From the NCBI GenBank assembly GCA_023213395.1, contig CM041465.1, positions 224,137,741 to 224,201,740 of the forward strand: a stretch of DNA of 64,000 nucleotides, in the 5' to 3' direction. A program made the position numbers and the translations under genes. How positions within the stretch are numbered: position 1 is the stretch's first letter; every line of letters starts with the position of its first letter. Below the pieces are notes generated by a model. That model was given only the letters and a program-made list of their open reading frames with translations. It was not told the DNA's origin and did not search any database. This document shows, piece by piece, positions 8,884 to 23,479 of the stretch. Origin of the DNA: Cycas panzhihuaensis (Eukaryota; Cycadophyta).

Positions 8884-11800
8884 CCACATAATCAAATATG
8901 TATTTTCCTAATGTACCTACATGAACATGCAGCACTTTAACCTTAACTCTCTATATTTTCCTTTTCCCCCCCTTCTTTTATGTGCTTTACTTAACTAAAT
9001 ATGCATCTAAATTTTAACACATAATTAGAAAGGAATCTATGACCTTTTATATCTCTTATATTTATCCTATCTACTATGAGTATGGTTTGAAACCTTACTA
9101 AACTATTAATAAGGTAATAGATGTAAGAAATTAATCTTTTAAATTTTATTTTCTTTTTATAAGGGAAAAGAAGAGGGATATGAAAGTAAGAAATACTCAA
9201 GTAGTGTCAACCATGGAGATCAACTTAAAGATTATATGAACTATCCCTTTTATTTTCCTTCTCTTTTTTACACAAGGGGGAATGGAGTTTTAAACATTCA
9301 TCAAAGCTAGAATCAAGAAACCACAAGATAGGAGATGGCCTATTTCTTAGCCCTTATTTAAAAGAGACCTCAAGTAGCAACTTTATCCCTCAAGAAATGT
9401 TCTAATCTAAATGAGAGAAATTTACTTGACAACAGATAAGTTAGAAGCGACATAATAGTAAACTTACTCAAAATTTCTAAAAGACAACCATAAAAAGTTC
9501 TCCTTATAACCCAAGTAGCATTTCTACTACACCTTAAGGATTATGAGAGAATAGGAGGGTGTAAGACTTTAGAACCCTATGTGGAAGGGTTTAAGATACC
9601 ATTTCTTTAATTCTCAAGCCAAGCTACTCATCTTCTTGGGGAGTTCATTAAAACTATTGCTAGATGTATGAACTTTCCCTCAAGTTATAAGTGGGAACTT
9701 ATAAGCTTGAGGGTTTCAACTTTCAAGTAGAAGTAAGAAACTTAAAACTAATGCATTACAAGCCACTAGTAACACAAAAAAAACTCAATCAAACTTTATT
9801 ATCTTAACCAAAAACACAAGTGCAATGTATTTTCAACTTAATATTAAGAAAATGAAATAATGAAAGGAAATTTATAAGCACAACTAATCAACTAGCTTAC
9901 CAAGTTAGTGCCCACTTAAAATAAATGGTGGGGAGGTTCCTTAGATTAATGCATAATAACTTCCAAAGTAAGATCCAAAGTGAAAATGTTGGAATGAAGG
10001 TCCTTTGAGGTGGGAAATAATGCTAACAAAAAGGAATTATGCAAAAGAGAGTGAGAGGAAGAGAGGCCACAAGAGGAAATGAGCCTTAACTTAGGTATGT
10101 AAAACCCTAAGCTCTGGAAACCTCCATCAACTGTGTAATTTTCAATTTAATTAGTCACTTCAAGGTTGGAAAAAGGATGCAAGGAATTAAGATGAAATTT
10201 CTATAGCATTTCATTGCACAAGATCAAATCTTCCTCTTCCTTTAGAAAATAGTAAGAATTTATAAGAGATCTGGAAGAGAAAGTGGTGGCAAAATAAGGG
10301 GAAAGAAGGGCCATAGTTTCACAAAAGACCATGTTTATATGGCAGGAAAAAAATGGCCTGTTGTTTTTTTTTCTTACATGAAAAATGATGAAAAATGTTT
10401 AAAATTATGACAAACTATAAAAATTATAACTTTTGAGAAATAATTAAAACCATGACTTTCACCATTTATCATAGTTTACTAAGAAGGCCGTAATTTTAGG
10501 TAGACTTAAAATCATGAATGAAAATTATGACAAATCAAATTTAACCTTACAGTGAAAAATCATTAAAATTTTGAAATGAGAACCCATTAATAATTATATA
10601 GTGAAATCAGTGATAGGATGAAGAGAGAAAAAATATAAAACCATGGCAAAATAAAGGCAATCGATCAATAAATAACAAGTTGGTAAAAATTATTAAAAAA
10701 ATCAAAAAAGATGGAGCTATGCTTTAGAGAGAGTTTAAAAAGTGTCCATTAAGTACCATCTCAAGATCTATGCATCACAAGAAATGGTAAAAATAAGCAT
10801 AAATATAATCACATCATGTAATAATTCAATCATCATATTAAACATTATGTTTAATCATATTAGAGAGACCTAGTCAAACCCTAATAATAAATATGATAAG
10901 ATATGGGACTTGGTTGATGCCAAAAGGAACCTCGTTGATTGAAACATTTACCCCCTTAGCAACAAAAGCTCTAAGAATATATTGAAGAAATATGGTGAAT
11001 GTTGCCAATCTTGCCTAAGAGGAGTTGTTTAAGAACTTAAGCTACCTAGCCTATTCATTAAGTTATTTAAAAAGACAATGATATGATCAATAATAGAAGA
11101 ATAAACAAAATGATGGGGTGAGGTTAATATGAGAGTTTGACTCAATCCTACCTATCATACCTAAAATAGTTTCATGATGTAACTACTTGATTTTTTGGGG
11201 CTTCTACCATTTTATATTTTTTTCGTATTTTTATTTTTTGGATATAGGTTTAAATCATCTATCTATGGAAATACACCCAACACAATTTAATCTCATCAAT
11301 GGCTAATTTTCAGAGGTGTGATCACCATAGTTTAATCACTTTAGTAACCACTTTGCATTCATGAGTAAGTGAGAGCATACATTCTTGGAGGGGGAAGTTG
11401 CAGTATTGGGGCCTAGAAAATTGCAAAAATTATGTTATTTGATGAAAATGGACTCTTTTGATTATAAGCACAAGCATGTTCTAAAATAGTCCATTGTTTG
11501 CATTGAAAATCTTCTACCTCAATGTAGGAAAAGTATCCAAAGGAGAAGAGGTTCCCAAAGGCATGGGTAAAAATATTCTTATGTTCAATATGAGTGAGTA
11601 AGGAGAAGCAAATATATTTGGAAGTAATCAGGTGATAAATTAGACTATATTAAAAAAATTGTTACTTAAAGGGACAAAGCTTATATTCTAGTTTGTTTCA
11701 AAATTAAATTTATTTATTTAGTTGAAAGATATGAAATGAGGTATTATGAGAGCCATTTTCAAAGTATTATGAGAAATCTAGTCATTGAATCATTATTATA

Positions 11801-12162
11801 TGAGATCTCAAAGATTGGGGACATAAGGATACTGTAACAAAATCAATATCTAGTGCATTCTTACCATTGAAGTTTTTTATTTTATGGTTTTTTCATGAAA
11901 ACTATAGTTTCTAGTATAAAATTATGATAAAATTAGAGTTGCAACCATTCATCTTCATTAAAATCAAGCTACACCTACTTGGATGTCATTTGAATAACTC
12001 AATGTTAAAGAGACACACATTATTAAAAGGATGAGGTGAGTTGATGATGATAAAGCTAAAGGACAAACATTCAAAGTTTTTTTTTTAAGTTTTTCCAAGT
12101 TCAAGTTTCACAAGTTTAACAAAAAAAATGAAGATATTCGTGATGACCATTAAGGGGCAGAA
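8884..12162. other. Noncoding stretch, possibly decayed interior of element B
   Basis: No gene, RNA or recognisable polyprotein motif was seen on either strand. The right end carries a polypurine tract and an LTR, so part of this stretch may be the eroded interior of that element. This is inference from position only. Confidence 0.4.
12149..12162 (+). other. Polypurine tract before LTR B
   Basis: ATTAAGGGGCAGAA directly precedes a TGTTGGGG LTR start, the normal position for plus-strand priming. Confidence 0.5.
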
Positions 12163-12488
12163 TGTTGGGGTTAATATTCATCACCCCACTCCTACCATTT
12201 ACACATGTGAGTACACACATGTAAAAGTAAGTAAGGTAAGGTTAAAGTTACATTAGTTAAACATTATTTTATTATATTTTAAATTTTGGAGGTTGAGGAG
12301 GTTTTTCTCTTCCCTCAAACTATATATTTACTGGGATGACAAACCTTGATGTCTTTTGACACCACCTTCATTTTTGGACATTTGTAATACTCTCTCAAAG
12401 ATGGATTGAATACAAAGATTATTGTGTTTTTGTGTTTATGCAATAATGGTTTGATTACTTGATGTAGTGCTCTGCTCTATCCCCATCA
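12163..12488 (+). repeat. LTR B (326 bp), old, probably a 3-prime LTR
   Basis: It starts TGTTGGGGTTAATATTC and ends CCCCATCA, with a polypurine tract in front and a TATATATTTA at 12321-12330. It resembles solo LTR D (15774-16101) in length (326 against 328 bp), start (TGTTGGG), a middle block of the type TGGG...ACACC.CC and end (TGCTCTGCTC...CCATCA). No 5-prime partner was found in the window. Confidence 0.55.
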
Positions 12489-13011
12489 TTTTACAAATTT
12501 TCATTTATCTCTTATTTTTTAATAAATTCATTTAAATATATCAATATTTAATCATTATTTTATTATTATTTATTACAAACAAGCTTATAATTTCTATAAT
12601 TTTATTTCACATTTAATTTAATCTTTAATATATATGCTTATAAATATGTTTTTTAAATAATATAATAAATTAATAGTGTTTAAAAAAGTAAATCTTTAAT
12701 ATGTATACTTTCAAACATATTTTTGAAATATACAATCAATGAATAGTGTTAAAAAGTGTTAACCCCCCTCCTACCCCTCCTTTTTTTATAAATTCCATAA
12801 TGTATTTGCAAAATATGAATGCATCTTTATTTTTATTAAATTAATGTTATTATACTTTTAGAAATGGAATTATTGTAATTACACGTATACCTTATATTTA
12901 TGGTTTAATTATTTTAATTTAGAAACTAATTTTTTTACATATGCCTTGTCTTTTATTTTTATTTTTCCATCATCAAAGACAATCTCTTTATCATAGGTTT
13001 TCTTTCACAAA
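12489..13011. other. AT-rich stretch before copia C
   Basis: Very AT-rich, with no coding similarity. The 5-prime LTR and primer site expected for copia C were sought here by comparison with its 3-prime LTR and not found. Confidence 0.5.
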
Positions 13012-13975
13012 ATGGATACTATGCCTGGGATAACCTCCTGCATTCAAATTCTAATTGTAAATGGCACAAATTATGTCAACTGGAAAGTCAAGGTATCTGA
13101 CCAACTTAAATAATAAAATCTTTGGTAGTACGTGATTGGAGAGTTTGTAAAACCTATTGATATTAAATTAGATACATATATGGTCCATCTAATGAATTAC
13201 AATGGAGCCCTATACACCATCTTAACCTCTCTCTCACTACATATATGTAGGCAATTCAATAATACATAAGAACTTACCACTATCTATGCTAAACTAAAAG
13301 AAAAATATGATAAGGTAGATATATCCCAAGTTACTGTCCTTGAACAAAATATATGTGATTTAAAATATGAAGATCTTTATAGGGTTGAGGAGTTCTTATC
13401 TAACCTTCAACTCATAAATATAGATCTATGAAACTACATTAAATTAATAATTAAAGAAGATGATAAAATCATAACCATAACTCATATAAAATATGGCGAC
13501 ACACCCATCCATCTTGTCATCAATAAACTTCCAAAAATCTTTGAATCAATATAAAACTTATAGACTAGAGTGTGGGCACCCCCCCATTTTATTTAATCAA
13601 CTAATAAGCTAACTAATTAAATACTAGACTATGCTAATTCAAACAAAAAAAATTCAAGATCCTTCTCATGCTCTTTTTCCCAAAATAAAGCCATAAAATA
13701 AACCTATAAACCAAAATAATCACAATAATTATTCTAAATCTTAAAAATCTCATAGAGGTTTGACTTCAAATAATAATTATAATCAAAATTTTAAATATAT
13801 AGGATCATTAAAAAATCAAAACTCACCTAGACAGACATTCCAAACAAAGAATAATTCTAAATCTAATTACAATCAAAACATCAATTGTATCTACTACCAT
13901 TAAAAAAGGCATACAATAGATATTTATAAGAAAAGAATAGCATCTAAAATATGGAAAGCTTCAAAAGGAATCTAA
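13012..13975 (+). pseudogene. gag: gag of copia C
   Basis: The ATG at 13012 opens a product containing NGTNYVNWKVKVSDQL, the typical N-terminal copia Gag motif. A mid-domain segment with EEFLSNLQLIN and LVINKLPKIFESI follows. Near 13888 a decayed zinc knuckle (CIYYH...KRHTID) has its second cysteine as tyrosine and a stop inside. Several stops (for example just after DQLK) make it non-functional. Gag would form the particle and bind element RNA. Confidence 0.75.
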
Positions 13976-14039
13976 ACATGATTCCATAATTTTTTAACTA
14001 CTACTGCTTCTGCCTTTTCTACTCTTACTACCTAACTAC

Positions 14040-15295
14040 TTTCCTAGATTTTTAATTATAGTGTTTCCCACCATATAATAGGAAGTCAAGAATATTTATC
14101 TAGTTATTAACCTAGTTCTAATTTCAAAGAGGAAATCTCTTTTGGAAGTGGTTCTTAGTTAAAAATTAAAGGAATAAGTGACATAACCTTACAAGATGGT
14201 TCTATTAATGATGTTTTTTATATTCACAGTTTATTACCTAATCTACTATCTATTTATCAAATTTACCAAAAGGACCTTGTGGTCAACTTTAGAAAGATAA
14301 GTTTATTACTAAATAACCTTTCAATTAATTTAAACCTATTACCTTAAGACATATTAACTATAAAAGAGATCTTTATAATCTAATAAATTTAAATCATTAT
14401 AAATCTAAACTCTTCATTGCATTTATAGCTAACTCCGATCCTATTAGTAAATTATATCATACACATTTTGGCCATATAAGTTATGGAAAACTATGTTACT
14501 TAAATCTACATGATATGGTTCATGATCTCCCTCCCTTATCTATGGTTTATGGTATTTGTGAAGGTTGTATAACAAGCAAATAACACATGGACCTCTTCAC
14601 TTATCAAACCTTATTTTGAGTAAAATCACCACTCAAACTTGTCTATTTAGATATTTATGGTCCTTTTTAAGTACCATTATATTTTAGAAGTAAATACCTT
14701 GTAACCTTTATTGATAATTTCTCTAGAAAGTATTGGAAGTCAAGTGTTTAGTATTTTTATTAAATTTAAAACTTTGGTTGAAAATTAGTCTAACTTTAAA
14801 ATTAAAATCTTCATGTGAGTTAATATAATAGAACAATTAAGTAATAAATTTACTTCTTTCTATGAAAAGAACGAAATAAGATTTTCATATTTTGTTGCTT
14901 ACACTCCCCAATAAAATGTTATTATTAAATGCAAGAACCATACTTTTGTTAAAATGACCAAATGTATGTTACATGCAAAAGATCTTGATTTAAAATTATG
15001 AGTTGAAGTAATAACTTGCTCCAATTATTTGCTAAATAGATTACCAACCAAAACTTTATAGAATGTTATGCTAGAACAAAAATGGTATAGTCGTAAACCA
15101 TCTACAAAATGCCTAAATGTCTTTGGAAGTATTACTTGAGGATATGTTTCAAAGAAAAAATATAAAAAACTTGATCCTAAAAGCTCAAAGTTTATCTTTG
15201 TTAGGTACAATGAAGAAAGCAAAGCTTATAGATTACTAGATCCTACCACACACACTATTTTGATTATACATGATATTATTTTTTATGAAGAGTGA
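14040..15295 (+). pseudogene. pol (PR-INT): Protease and integrase of copia C
   Basis: At about 14050 the place of the D-S-G-A protease triad reads FLIIVFPTI, so the active site is lost. A GAG-pre-integrase zinc domain follows (YHTHFGHISYGKL and CEGCITSK, about 14457-14580). The integrase core gives LDIYGPF, FIDNFSRKYW and AYTPQ-stop-N near 14905. The C-terminal side reads RLPTKTL and FGSIT, then YRLLDPTTHT. The first catalytic aspartate survives, but many stops are present. Confidence 0.78.
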
Positions 15296-15768
15296 TTTTC
15301 ATCAAACTCCAACTCTAATCAAATTAATCTTCCTATCGAAAGTCTTCTAATGAACATTGTACCAACTGATCCTTAAAAAAAAAAGTAAAAAAATTAAATC
15401 AATGAAAGTCTATCCACACAAGTTCAAAATTGGACTCTAACTGAATTTGATGAATCTAATCCATTATCTTTTACAAATCAACCATCTAAAAATAAATAAC
15501 CAAATTAGGTTCAAAAATCCCTTTTTGATACTAGTTCTAATGCTAGTAATCCTTTAGATACCAGAAAAACTAAAACATAAAATTATAAGGTAACTTTGCC
15601 CTAATAGCTAAAGTAATAGTTAATAATGATCCTAAAACCTTTAAGGAAGCCTATAATAACCCTCTATGGCAACAAGCTATATAAACAAAATATGAATCTC
15701 TTCAAAAGAATTTAACTTAGGACTTAGTACCACTACCATTAGGTAAAAATCTAGTAGACTGTATATGG

Positions 15769-15773
15769 GTTTA
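15769..15773. repeat. Target site duplication GTTTA, left copy of solo LTR D
   Basis: GTTTA directly precedes the TG start of D and recurs at 16102-16106 after its CA end. Removing D and one copy restores the copia RT codons for TGGGTTTATCGTACT. Confidence 0.95.
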
Positions 15774-16101
15774 TGTTGGGAATAATCCCAATTTTTGTGC
15801 TCTAGAGCGCTTAGGGCCCCTCAAAGCCACCTTTGAGGGCCCCTAGGGCACCTTGAACTGCTTCGCCTCCGGACCGACCACTCACGTGAGGTAATGACAC
15901 GCTTATTTATTTTTATATTTTTTCAAACTAACCTTATTTGTTGTGCAATTTAGGGTGATGGCGCCCACGCCTCCCGAATCTCTATTTAAGGGTTGGGAAT
16001 ACCTCCCTGGTGTTTATTAACACCGCCACTCTTTCGGAAATCGCCGTTGTACTCAAGATGAAAGTCGCGTGATGTCCTGCTCTGCTCCTCCGGCTCCATC
16101 A
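15774..16101 (+). mobile_element. Solo LTR D inside the copia C RT
   Basis: A 328-bp TG...CA unit (TGTTGGGAATAATCCC to GGCTCCATCA) is flanked by a perfect 5-bp duplication with no internal region. It is much richer in GC than its surroundings. TATTTAAG at 15983-15990 may be its promoter. It is distantly related to LTR B. A solo LTR normally arises by recombination between the two LTRs of a full element. Confidence 0.92.
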
Positions 16102-16106
16102 GTTTA
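16102..16106. repeat. Target site duplication GTTTA, right copy of solo LTR D
   Basis: Exact match to 15769-15773, directly after the CA end of D. Confidence 0.95.
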
Positions 16107-17040
16107 TCGTACTAAATACAACTCTAAAGGAGTCATAGAAAATCATAAAGCATGCTTGATAGCTAAAGGTTTCTCTTAAATATATGGTATTGACTATACT
16201 AAAATCTTTTCTCCTACTATAAAAATTAATACAATTAAAGTTATCATTGTTCTTGTAGCCAAGTTTGATTGGCAACTATATCAAATAGATATTAAGAGTG
16301 TTTTTCTAAATAATAAGCTTAATGAAGAAGTCTATATGCTTTAACTCCTTAGTTTTATTATTAATCCTAACCTTGTTTACAAATAAAAAAAAATCTTTAT
16401 ATGCTCTTAAACAAGTTCCTCGTACTTGGTACATTAAAATAGATAATTATCTTCTTCAAAATGGTTATACTAAATGTATTAGTGATCCTAATCTCTATTT
16501 CAAATGATAAAATAATAATATTATTATTCTAATTCTCTATGTTGATGATATTATTATCAATGGATCTCTACCCTCTTACATCTTTTAGTTAAAATTCATC
16601 CTTATGAATAAATTTAAAATGATAGACTTAGGATATATTTACTACTTTCTTAGTTTACAAATCTGTCAGTTTGAATATTCAGTTTCCTTTTCACAACCTA
16701 AATATATATTTAACCTAATTAAAAATTTTAATATGGAAAATTCAAAATCAGCACCAACTCCCTTATAATCATGTGTAAAATTATCAATTGATTGTCAAAC
16801 ATCTTCCTACAATCCTACCTTATATCATCTGTTTATCAGAAGTCATATATACACTCATCTAGACATTTATTATATCATTGATTTGTGTTCTTGGTATATA
16901 CAAAAGCATCATGAACTACATTGAAAAGTAGCAAAAAGAATCCTATAATACCTCTAAGGTATAATTCATTATGGTCTAACCTATAACTATTCTATTTCTG
17001 ATCTTAAATTAGTAAGTTACATAAATTTAAATTGCGTAGG

Positions 17041-17460
17041 TGATTTTGATGATCACAAATCTATAGTTGGATATATTTTCTTTCTTGATTCTTCTTCTAT
17101 TACTTAGTCAAGCAAAAAGATGCAATCTTTGGCACTATCTATAATAGAAGTTGAATATCAAGCTATAGTAGAAGCTAGAAAAGAATCTCTATGGATTAAA
17201 TCTTTATTAAATGAATTTAGTTTATTTTTTACTTCTTCTATTTAGATTAAAGTTAATAACTAAGGTGCCATTTTTATTGCAACTAATCTTATAGTACATT
17301 TAGAATAAAATATATAGAATTGCATCAACATTTTATTCATAATCTTGTGAATGATAATACTATTAATCTCTCTTATTATCTTACAGATTTATAAATTGCA
17401 AACATATTGACTAAACCATTAACAAAAACTAAGTTTATCAAGCTATGAGAATTATTGAAG
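17041..17460 (+). pseudogene. pol (RH): RNase H of copia C
   Basis: Begins with VGDFDDHKSIVGYIFFLD, corresponding to the copia D-W-A-G-D...S-T-G-Y motif, followed by ALSIIEVEYQAIVEARKESL with the conserved E-x-E-Y-x-A pattern. The late HD-containing part is broken by stops at 17260-17400. It would remove RNA from the hybrid during copying. Confidence 0.8.
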
Positions 17461-17545
17461 GTTGATGAAGTCTTCATCAAAGGGTGATTGACATTCTGAA
17501 GTCTTCATCATTCTTCTTCTTTCTTTCTTGTATTGAAGATAGCAT

Positions 17546-17555
17546 TAAAGGGGAA
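17546..17555 (+). other. Polypurine tract of copia C
   Basis: TAAAGGGGAA lies directly before the 3-prime LTR. Copia M has a comparable tract at 61631-61640. Confidence 0.7.
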
Positions 17556-17937
17556 TATTAGAAATAATATTTTACAATATTGTAATTTCATCTTATAAAG
17601 TTTATATTATATATTTAATTAATAATTGTATTAAAAGTTCAATGAATATACCATTGTCCATTCAACAAAATTTGGCTTATATTTCTTGATTAAATTATTC
17701 TAGAATCTTTATGTGCTAGGTTGGTTAGGTTAGATGAATAAGTCACCAGAGAGAGGATGAGATCCTCAATCCTATAACATGCATTATGATGTTGATATTA
17801 ATACTATATTACATATTTTAGAGGTGGTTTTTCTTCCCTAGAAGGATCTTCCACTTACCAATCTTGTGTATTATTGGATGCTTGGTTTATGTGGATGTTT
17901 ATTGATTAGGATTTGTTAAATTTATCCCTCTCTAATA
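17556..17937 (+). repeat. 3-prime LTR of copia C
   Basis: Starts TATTAGAAATAAT and ends CCCTCTCTAATA, decayed versions of the TGTTAGAAATAAT and CCCTCTCTCCAACA ends of copia M. The shared inner block AGAGAGAGGATGAGATCCT near 17750 supports common family membership. Confidence 0.75.
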
Positions 17938-19046
17938 ATTTATACAAAGACCTATAAAATAATGTTCCCTTTAAAAGAAAATTATTATTCCATAGGTTCC
18001 TTCCTTTCCTTCCAAAAGCATAATAAAATTGATAATATACTTCTAAACAATTAGTGACCATTCTATTATTCATTCTTTTATATATGGAGGGGAATGATAG
18101 ATCCTAGCATGATATTGATACCTCCAAGTTTTGTTAAACAAATATATGTTTATGATACATATTTATCTTTTTTATAAATATTTATTATTAATAAAAAATT
18201 GATCACTTTTTAATTATATAATATATAAATATTTTTAATTTAATAAATCATTAACTTACAACAAATATATGTGTATGTGTGTGTGTATGTGTGTGTGTTT
18301 ATGTATATAATAAAATTAATCGACCTTTTAACTTTGCTTCAATTGTCCATATTTACTTATATATATTGTTTTATTATTGATTAGAGAATTTATACTTTCT
18401 TTATGGAATAAGCTACTACATCTAATACTAATTAAAAGGGACAAAATCTATTCTTATTTTCTTATAATTCTTTAGCTTTTTCCTACAAGTATTTAGAACT
18501 TATTTATAACATCTTGAATTAATCATACCAACCCCCTTTAGTCTAATAAGAAATCAAGTTGATTTTTTTTCTCCTTACCCTAACATAGTGTTTTGTGGTT
18601 ATGTGGTTCAAACCATTAAAATATCTATTTTATATATTTATTTATAATTAAGCTTAGGCACTTCCTATGAATCTAAAACCACTATTAATACGTACATGCC
18701 ACTCATTTACTTCTTATTAAGATTAAGGTTTTTAAAATATCATAATATAACTTGGGAATTGTGGAAGAAGACGAGAGAGGCATCGGTAGTTGTGAAGGAT
18801 AGTGCTACCATTAATCCTTCATCATTATCTAAACTGATCATTGAGACCTCTAGTATGATGTGCTTTTCCTATCATATCACATTTAATGTTGAGTAGTTTT
18901 TTCAATTATCTCCACAAGAGGTCCTTTATGGCTAAATTATTTAGTAGTTAGTGCTTATTTACAAATGCTCTATATGATAAAGAGAAAATCTTTAAATAAT
19001 AACCTCCATTTATAGGATAGTAATACTTACTAATAGAGCATAAACA
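17938..19046. other. Noncoding AT-rich DNA
   Basis: No gene or paired repeat recognised. A short TG/TA repeat lies at about 18268-18305. Confidence 0.55.
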
Positions 19047-19380
19047 TTTTAGGTAATGTTAACCCATGGTAATATTAAATTAATGTAAATTAATATGGTT
19101 ATTCATCTAATGTGTATTAGGGGTTCATAGTGTATATACTTCTCTATTATAATTAATCATTGATTGACTAAGTAGTTCTTGGAATATGATTGCATGATTA
19201 GGTGGTGATATATACTATTTATATGTATTAGTTTAGCATAATATAATTGGAAGGATCATTTCCCACAAGAGCCTATGTTATATATTTATACATATTCTTT
19301 CATTTATTGTTTATATGTATGTCTTTATTTCATAGCCTTGTTAGATCCTAGACTTGTGTATGGGCATTTAGTTTCTTACA
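19047..19380 (+). repeat. LTR1 of array E
   Basis: Starts TTTTAGGTAATGTTAACCC and ends GTTTCTTACA. It matches the two ends of 21541-23124. It holds a short AT seed near 19206-19228 where the second copy carries the long microsatellite. Confidence 0.75.
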
Positions 19381-19382
19381 AG

Positions 19383-19393
19383 TGGTATTAAAG
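19383..19393 (+). other. Primer-site-like sequence after LTR1
   Basis: TGGTATTAAAG lies two bases after the LTR, similar to the initiator-Met complement TGGTATCAGAG. Confidence 0.6.
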
Positions 19394-21530
19394 TATGTTT
19401 TACTTTCCCATGTTTCTTTCAATTAGTATCAAAGCTAGGGTTTTCGTTATATGGCGAGCTTATTATAGCTTTAGTCCAAACCTATTTTTGACCCTAAGTT
19501 AGGCTGTAAGACTATAAGTCTATCCACCTATTAAGGGTTTATTATAAACTTATTTTAGGTATGCCTAATTATGACCAATAAAGGGGGTTAGTTTGTTTAT
19601 TTATAAGGTGAAGTTTCATTACAAGTTATGGATGGTTCCAATCCATGGTTATAGAGAGCACTTAGAATCATATTGGTGTCATAAGCCTAGAGCATATTAG
19701 TGCTTATGCAATATAAATCTAGCCAAGAGTGTAGGTGTTATGGTTATCTCAAATCCCACAAAGGTTTGACACACATTTTATTCACTATTAAATTAGTTAT
19801 TTGCATATTTTTCTAGTATATATACAAGTGTTACACATGAGTCCAAGATCAAGGCTTCAGATATAGGCTTGATCACCTTATAGAGCTAGTGTTATAGTAG
19901 GTAGGCCACAATTTTACCCTCTATCATAAAGTGGTACCATGATTGATGAGGGTTTTATGACATGTTAAGAGTACCAGATGGTTAGTTAACCTATGTAAAG
20001 AAATTAGTACATGTATGGGGTAATATTAGGAACCTATTGATCATGTAAATCTATATATAAGAAGTCGACTAATCAATTATCTATGCAAAAAAGAGTTCAT
20101 AGGTTTGAGAAGGATGTTATTGATAGGATAAAGACTTGATGCTCAATATTAGTGGATGTATATATCAATTTTGCAACCCTTATGCCAGATTAAGAGATGT
20201 TTGATGAGCATTCTAATCACTATTATGATGTTACCATAAGCATGTTGTTTGTTGGAGGGCTTAAATACGATATCTTTTAATGCTTACTAAGATAAAAATA
20301 TTTTAGCAGAATGCTTGTTTAGCCAACACTATATTCTAGACTCAAAGGTGAATTTTTTTTTTCATATTTTATCATTTATTGAGATAGTTTTCTCTATGGA
20401 CGAGGTTGTTGTTATGCATTCTTATTAGATTTATGCTCATATTTGTGTTTAGCAGTTGTATTATGGAGAAAATTAGATGTAGTAGGCATTGAGTTCTTAA
20501 AAGAATATTTGGGCTTTTTTTTTTTATGTTGGAAAGCTCATGGAGCACTGTATGATCAAAATTTTATAGGTCTAAAGCTGCAGATGAATCCAAAAAGTCA
20601 AAATCCTTGAGTTAGAGGGTTACGAATCAAGAAATAATCAAGAAAAGTTCAACATAAGGTTTTGGGTATTTTTCTTAATGATTGACAATTTGTAAAGCAT
20701 TATATAATCAGTATTTTAAAGAATTGATATTGCATATACATCCAAAGCAATCTGAAACCTAAATTTGAAGCTTATAGATTAAAAAATCACTCTAAAATTA
20801 TAATCTCACTCCACAAAGGTTACACAGATCATGTGCATGTCATATAACTCTTTTATAATGAATTTTTTTATTAATATAAAGTTTGTCAATTTTATAACTC
20901 ACATTAAAGCATTTTCAATATATATTGAATTCTGCATAGCCCTTAGAGGAGTTTGTATGAGCAATCGAGAGACAAATTAAAAGGGGCTACATGCTTATTT
21001 TTTACCATTTTTCATAGATATGGACTCAATAAAATAGCCATAACTACCTTAGATGACATCAAAATTGGGTGTCATTACTTGTGTTATAAAGTTAATTTAT
21101 GGGGCTTTCCAATGAGTGAATATATGATGTGCTTTAAGAATTTTTTTAAGGCAATTTTAATGGTATAAAGTTTAGATATTAAGTTGACAAAGTGTTAAAA
21201 TAGAGCTTAGGATCAAAAGAAAAAAAGTAGGTATTTTATCATATAGTTCTACTTAAATAACCATTTTTGCATGTTTATTCCATGGTGTAGTAGATGAGAC
21301 TAAGGTTTTTCAACTATGTTCATCTCCTTGGGTGTAAGAGAGCTAGAAACAGGTGAAATATAAGCAATTGAATGTTGCTTAGTAGGCAAATATTTGTGAA
21401 CCATATATAGAAATGTCATTTTAGAGGATTAATGGGTACAATAGTTAGTTATCCATGTGCTCTAGATGTTTGACTTTTATATGGACTCGATGTCAAAATT
21501 TAAAGTAGTTTTATGGCTTGCTTGAGTATT
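19394..21530. other. Internal region of array E, no coding recognised
   Basis: About 2.1 kb with no gag or pol motif seen on either strand. It may be a non-autonomous element interior or a decayed one. Confidence 0.5.
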
Positions 21531-21540
21531 AAGAGGGCAA
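21531..21540 (+). other. Polypurine tract before LTR2 of array E
   Basis: AAGAGGGCAA sits directly before the TATTAGG start of LTR2. Confidence 0.6.
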
Positions 21541-23124
<1,584 letters not shown>

Positions 23125-23126
23125 AG

Positions 23127-23137
23127 TGGTATCAAAG
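23127..23137 (+). other. Primer-site-like sequence after LTR2
   Basis: TGGTATCAAAG lies two bases after LTR2, as after LTR1. It is closer to TGGTATCAGAG than the first copy. Confidence 0.6.
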
Positions 23138-23479
23138 TGTGTTTTATTTACCCATATTTCTTTTAGAAAAAAATGTTCTAAAGATTTATAATAGGATAAT
23201 TTCTTTGGATAAGTAGAAAGTTCATAATGAAATGTTAAGAGTCTATTCTAGGACTCTCATTATATATTTTATTAATCATTCTCCTACATAGATTGTGTTT
23301 AGCTAATGGATTAAAGACTGAATTGAAGCTCTTGGATAAAAAGTGAGTTTAATTAGAAACCTAACTAAGGGACTCTTATCTTTCAATTTTTCTTGCCCCT
23401 AAAGACTTACAGCATGTGCTTAAACAAGGTTTGTAGATGTGTCACTAGAATTTAGTAGTATTTAATTGATAAGTACTAA

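Larger units (their letters stand above)
15600..17040 (+). pseudogene. pol (RT): Reverse transcriptase of copia C, split by solo LTR D
   Basis: The stretch before D reads CIWVY at about 15759-15773, and coding resumes after D with TKYNSKGVIENHKACLIAKG. IDIKSVFLNNKLNEEVYM, YALKQVPRTWYIKI and LYVDDIII (about 16537-16560) follow, all copia RT landmarks; YVDD is intact. Stops and the insertion inactivate it. RT makes the DNA copy of element RNA. Confidence 0.88.
13012..17937 (+). mobile_element. Ty1/copia remnant C (5-prime LTR missing)
   Basis: Gag, integrase, RT and RNase H remnants follow the copia order (integrase before RT), ending in a polypurine tract and 3-prime LTR. Many stops show age. 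The RT is interrupted by solo LTR D at 15774-16101. It belongs to the same family as nested copia M (60007-62115): the RT/RNase H residues and LTR ends are alike. The left boundary is set at the gag ATG because no 5-prime LTR was found. Confidence 0.88.
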
